This document shows, one piece after another, positions 63,440-64,000 of a stretch of 64,000 nt of DNA. The DNA comes from Chondrus crispus (lineage: Eukaryota > Rhodophyta > Florideophyceae > Gigartinales > Gigartinaceae). The stretch is from contig NW_005178676.1 in assembly GCF_000350225.1 (NCBI RefSeq), positions 69,998 to 133,997 on the forward strand. Reading direction: 5' to 3'. The notes below the pieces were generated by a model. The model ran no database searches. It had not been told where the DNA came from and was given only the letters and a program-made list of their open reading frames with translations. The position numbers and the translations under genes are program-made. Numbering within the stretch: the first letter of the stretch is position 1; each line of letters starts with the position of its first letter.

Positions 63440-63997
63440 CTAGAACGGCGAGCCTGGGCGGAGACCTTGACGGATCCGAAGCTTTTGGTAATTGGCCTCG
63501 CGGGCCTGCAAAAGCTTCGAACGCAGCGCGCTATCCGCCACCACAGGACATTGCTCCTGTCGGTGGGTCAGGTCCAGACAGAACCGACACGGCGGGGGTC
63601 CAGGTAATCCTTGGTTGAAGAACCGGACCCGCTGGTTCTGTACTGGCCTTCCGTACGGATGTGCGCGCGCATCGCCGTGTTGGGCGGGCGCCGTCGGTGC
63701 GCCCGCCGGGGACGAGGCAGGTGACGGATGGTAGCTAGAAGGCGGCGAGCTAAGCGAGCTCGACGTCGCCGACTGGTCCGTCACCGCCAGTATCTCCTCC
63801 GTTTCGGTTCCGCGCGCTGTCGGGAGTTCAGATAGGGACTCGACCGACAGCACAGGCCTTGTCCGCGCGTTGCGCGTGAATCTTCTCACCGAATCGGACG
63901 GTGCTTGAAGCGACGCGAGCGAGGTCGCCTGTGTTCGAGCAGAGCGGTGCGTCTCGCCTATCGCTTGCGTGTAGCATGCCACCGCTTGGTAGTCCAC
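63440..63997 (-). CDS. Gag C-terminal part of the second Gypsy element, cut by window edge
   Basis: Open to the right edge, so the N-terminus is missing. Ser/Pro-rich linker, then a CCHC zinc knuckle (CRFCLDLTHRQEQC) and the end of Gag. Stop at 63440-63442, next to the protease frame. Confidence 0.7.
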   Translation of the reverse strand: MDYQAVACYTQAIGETHRSARTQATSLASLQAPSDSVRRFTRNARTRPVLSVESLSELPTARGTETEEILAVTDQSATSSSLSSPPSSYHPSPASSPAGAPTAPAQHGDARAHPYGRPVQNQRVRFFNQGLPGPPPCRFCLDLTHRQEQCPVVADSALRSKLLQAREANYQKLRIRQGLRPGSPF

Positions 63998-64000
63998 GCC

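Overview
This window looks like nuclear DNA of a photosynthetic eukaryote, most likely a red alga of the intron-poor, transposon-rich kind (Chondrus-like). That is an inference from content. It holds a Psb27 photosystem II assembly protein with a chloroplast plus thylakoid-lumen targeting signal, a DUF1995 plastid protein, a mitochondrial carrier, an SPX protein and a plant-type bHLH factor. Most genes are single-exon and GC-rich. They are separated by AT-richer DNA and by Ty3/Gypsy, DIRS-like, PIF-Harbinger, Mutator-like (MULE) and pogo elements. The few introns are 56-117 bp with GT-AG ends.

Layout. 1-8.9 kb: anonymous, partly broken ORFs and a decayed DIRS-like reverse transcriptase. 8.9-26.0 kb: host gene island with a HAUS3-like augmin subunit (+), bHLH factor (-), F-box/SPRY/ubiquitin-like protein (-), major facilitator transporter (-), SPX protein with a cysteine-dioxygenase-like C-terminal domain (+), DUF1995 protein (-), WD40 protein (+), mitochondrial carrier (+) and Psb27 (-). 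There is a 100-base N gap at 22.04 kb. Two pairs are head-to-head (MFS/SPX and DUF1995/WD40). 26.0-30.4 kb: no recognised gene. 30.5-34.5 kb: a tandem pair of spliced genes for secreted Cys-rich modular proteins. 35.9-41.6 kb: a MULE coding for a transposase in one frame with a Tudor-like segment and a Ulp1 protease. 41.66-44.37 kb: an apparently intact PIF-Harbinger element with terminal inverted repeats, a Myb-like gene and a transposase gene. 44.4-46.9 kb: a decayed second Harbinger-like pair. 47.39-57.86 kb: a complete chromodomain-type Ty3/Gypsy element on the minus strand, with near-identical LTRs and a perfect 5-bp target duplication. It carries an extra 541-codon ORF on the opposite strand. 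57.9-59.3 kb: pogo-like transposase pseudogene. 59.3 kb to the end: a second minus-strand Gypsy element with gag, protease and chromodomain but no reverse transcriptase or integrase core, running off the right edge.

Three things stand out. (1) The SPX protein ends in a domain resembling plant cysteine oxidase/ADO thiol dioxygenases, with some metal-ligand positions changed. (2) At least nine long, perfect or near-perfect palindromes (arms 12-28 bp, spacers 0-7 bp; one further nested hairpin) are scattered through intergenic and transposon DNA and share no sequence. (3) The Gypsy element has an intact antisense ORF although its own pol is broken, and both Gypsy LTR regions carry CACGTG (G-box) arrays upstream of a TATA box. 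No searches or folding programs were run; all assignments are by reading the sequence.
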